This document shows, one piece after another, positions 11,756 to 13,366 of a stretch of 13,366 bases of DNA; the first letter of the stretch is position 1, and each line of letters begins with the position of its first letter. Both the position numbers and the translations under genes were made by a program. The notes under the pieces were generated by a model, which worked only from the letters and a program-made list of their open reading frames with translations, did no database searches and was not told where the DNA came from. The DNA comes from Treponema sp. (GTDB taxonomy: Bacteria > Spirochaetota > Spirochaetia > Treponematales > Breznakiellaceae), in assembly GCA_031266635.1 (NCBI GenBank), contig JAISAN010000195.1:1-13366 (forward strand), in the 5' to 3' direction.

Positions 11756-13366
11756 CTAAATCTTGAACCGTTCTACGATACTCTGTACATCCTGGGCATT
11801 TACCCCGTTGCGGCCCGCGACCTCCAGCATCTGTTCGGATGTTTTTTTCATTCCGCCGGTCTGCTCTATGGAAAGTTCCGTCCGTTCCAGAATAAGCCCG
11901 GTGTTTTTTACCAGATCGTTGATCCCCTCAAAAACCGGGACACTGTCGTTTTTCATCTCCCCCGCCGCGGCGGTGATCGACTGGGCGCTTTCGTTAATGT
12001 CCTTTACCGCGTCCAGAATTTCCCGGATACCGGCGTTTTGTTCCTGCATGGCGGACTGTACCTGGCTGATCATATTGTTGAGCTCGCCAATGTCCGTATC
12101 AATACGGTCAAAAGATCCCGATGATTTTTCCGCCGCGAAGACAATTTGCTTAATGGTTTCCTGAATCTCCGTAATATGCTGTTTAATGGTTTTTGACTGC
12201 CCCCCGGCGGTTTCCGAAAGGTTCCTGATTTCCTCGGCCACCACCGCGAAACCCTTGCCGGCAATCCCCGCGTGGGCGGCTTCAATGGCGGCGTTCATAG
12301 ACAGCAGATTCGTCCGGGCGGCGATTCTGGTAATAGCGCTGTTGGCCTCTATCAGGTTTTCGGTCTGTTTTACAATCCGGCCGATACATTCCGAAGTCTC
12401 CCGCTGGTTGTCTTTTCCCGATTTGGCGTTTTTTACCAACTGTTCATACCGGAGGCTAACCCGGTTGATATTATCCGTTACCGACTGGATACTGGCGGTT
12501 AGCTGGTTTATTGACGCGGAGGACTGTTCTACCGCGTGAAGCTGGACAGAAAGTTTTTCCTCCAGCCCGTCGATCCGTTCTTCAATGTGTTTTACCCCGT
12601 CGTAGCTTGTTTTTGCCTTGATGCTTTGCCCCTGGGCCTGCTCCCGGATTTCCTCCACGCCGGAGAAAATAGCCCCCAGGGCGTCCATCATGGCCGAAGC
12701 CTGGCCGTTCAGGTTCCGGGCGTTGCCGGTAAGTTCCCTGACCGAGGCGTCGATGGTGGACATGATTTCCCGCAGCTTTCCCACAAACTGGTTAAAACTA
12801 AAAGCCAGGCTTCCTACCTCATCATGTTTCATCGCCGGAATAAGCGCCGTTAAATCCCCTTCCCCCGCGGCAATTTCTTCCATGGAAAGACTTACCCGTT
12901 TCAGGGGCACAAAGATCATCCGCAGAAATATCAGCATCAGGATCAGGCCGGCGGCGATAAAGAACAGGGAAAACAGGCTGCCCCGGAGAACCTGGGCCAC
13001 GATGATCCGGTACAGTTCCTCGGCGTCAAAATCGCAGCCCACGATCCCGGCGATCTCTCCCCCGGAATTGAGAATGGGGGTGTATATTGAGATCATCCAG
13101 CCCCAGCCATCCTGAAAAACCAGGCCGCTGACTTCGGTTTTTCCGGTCCGGAGGGTTCTGAAAAAAGCGGCGTCATAATCTTCGACATTTTCCTCCAGGC
13201 CCAGGGGGGAAAAGTTTTCTTCGTCATCCGGGGGGGCGCTGCCGTCTATGATAAAGCGGTACTCATATTCAGAGTCCTGAATGGCCGCCATGGTGTATAA
13301 ATACTCACACCGGGAACCGAGTTTTAGCTCGTACATCGCCTTTCGGATTTCCTCATACCAGGGATC
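11756..13366 (-). CDS. Methyl-accepting chemotaxis protein (5' end outside the window)
   Basis: Transmembrane chemoreceptor that senses ligands outside and controls the CheA kinase inside. The frame is open to the window edge (DPWYEEIRKA precedes the first internal Met at 13336), so the N-terminus is missing and 536 residues are visible. The first about 120 residues are the periplasmic sensor, of Cache type judging by DGWGWMISIYTPILNSGGEIAGIVG. One hydrophobic membrane helix follows at about 121-150, then a HAMP segment (VPLKRVSLSMEEIAAGEGDL), long coiled-coil methylation helices, and the conserved signalling tip RIAARTNLLSMNAAIEAAHAG with GKGFAVVAEEIRNLSE. It ends at TAG 11756-11758, convergent with the aldo/keto reductase gene 37 bases away. 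The ligand cannot be predicted. No CheW or CheR-tether pentapeptide is visible at the C-terminus (VERFKI). Confidence 0.95.
   Translation of the reverse strand, partial: DPWYEEIRKAMYELKLGSRCEYLYTMAAIQDSEYEYRFIIDGSAPPDDEENFSPLGLEENVEDYDAAFFRTLRTGKTEVSGLVFQDGWGWMISIYTPILNSGGEIAGIVGCDFDAEELYRIIVAQVLRGSLFSLFFIAAGLILMLIFLRMIFVPLKRVSLSMEEIAAGEGDLTALIPAMKHDEVGSLAFSFNQFVGKLREIMSTIDASVRELTGNARNLNGQASAMMDALGAIFSGVEEIREQAQGQSIKAKTSYDGVKHIEERIDGLEEKLSVQLHAVEQSSASINQLTASIQSVTDNINRVSLRYEQLVKNAKSGKDNQRETSECIGRIVKQTENLIEANSAITRIAARTNLLSMNAAIEAAHAGIAGKGFAVVAEEIRNLSETAGGQSKTIKQHITEIQETIKQIVFAAEKSSGSFDRIDTDIGELNNMISQVQSAMQEQNAGIREILDAVKDINESAQSITAAAGEMKNDSVPVFEGINDLVKNTGLILERTELSIEQTGGMKKTSEQMLEVAGRNGVNAQDVQSIVERFKI

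Overview
The window looks like a chromosomal segment of a spirochaete, most likely a Treponema-type organism (termite-gut or Breznakiella-like treponemes come to mind). The basis is the character of the RNA polymerase beta-prime protein, a relaxed spirochaete-style lipobox on the binding lipoprotein, a fairly GC-rich coding style, and outer-membrane and chemotaxis proteins typical of the group. This placement is inference, because no database search was possible. All genes use the standard code. TAA, TAG and TGA all occur as normal terminators here.

Layout. Bases 1-207 are the 3' end of rpoB. Bases 208-369 are an rpoB-rpoC spacer built from two tandem 68-bp units, each with two hairpins and a GAGGA-type ribosome-binding sequence. 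Bases 370-4686 are rpoC, which in this sequence is interrupted by an in-frame TAA at 3643-3645. Coding similarity continues in the same frame on both sides. Bases 4687-4894 hold a dense set of nested inverted repeats between the convergent rpoC and ABC-transporter genes.

Bases 4895-7222 (minus strand) are a three-gene polar amino-acid ABC importer operon, transcribed in the order binding lipoprotein, permease, ATPase. A hairpin lies between the binding-protein and permease genes. Divergent from it, at 7330-8208 (plus), is a DapF-fold racemase/epimerase that resembles the CntK/histidine-racemase branch more than ordinary DapF. It carries an unusual hexapeptide-repeat linker. It has a convincing promoter whose -10 box sits just upstream of the ATG, suggesting a leaderless mRNA. 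The importer and the racemase may act on the same amino acid.

Bases 8246-10120 (minus) encode a large exported Wzi-like outer-membrane beta-barrel. Bases 10180-10383 (minus) encode a small CopZ-type metal chaperone. Divergent from that, 10507-11718 (plus) encodes an aldo/keto reductase with a C-terminal 2x[4Fe-4S] ferredoxin domain. The window ends inside a methyl-accepting chemotaxis protein (minus, 11756-13366, N-terminus outside).

The main points for a second look are the nonsense codon inside an essential RNA polymerase gene, the duplicated double-hairpin leader in front of it, the repeat-bearing CntK-like racemase with its leaderless promoter, and the compound palindromes after rpoC. 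I see no CRISPR array, tRNA, rRNA, insertion sequence or phage gene.
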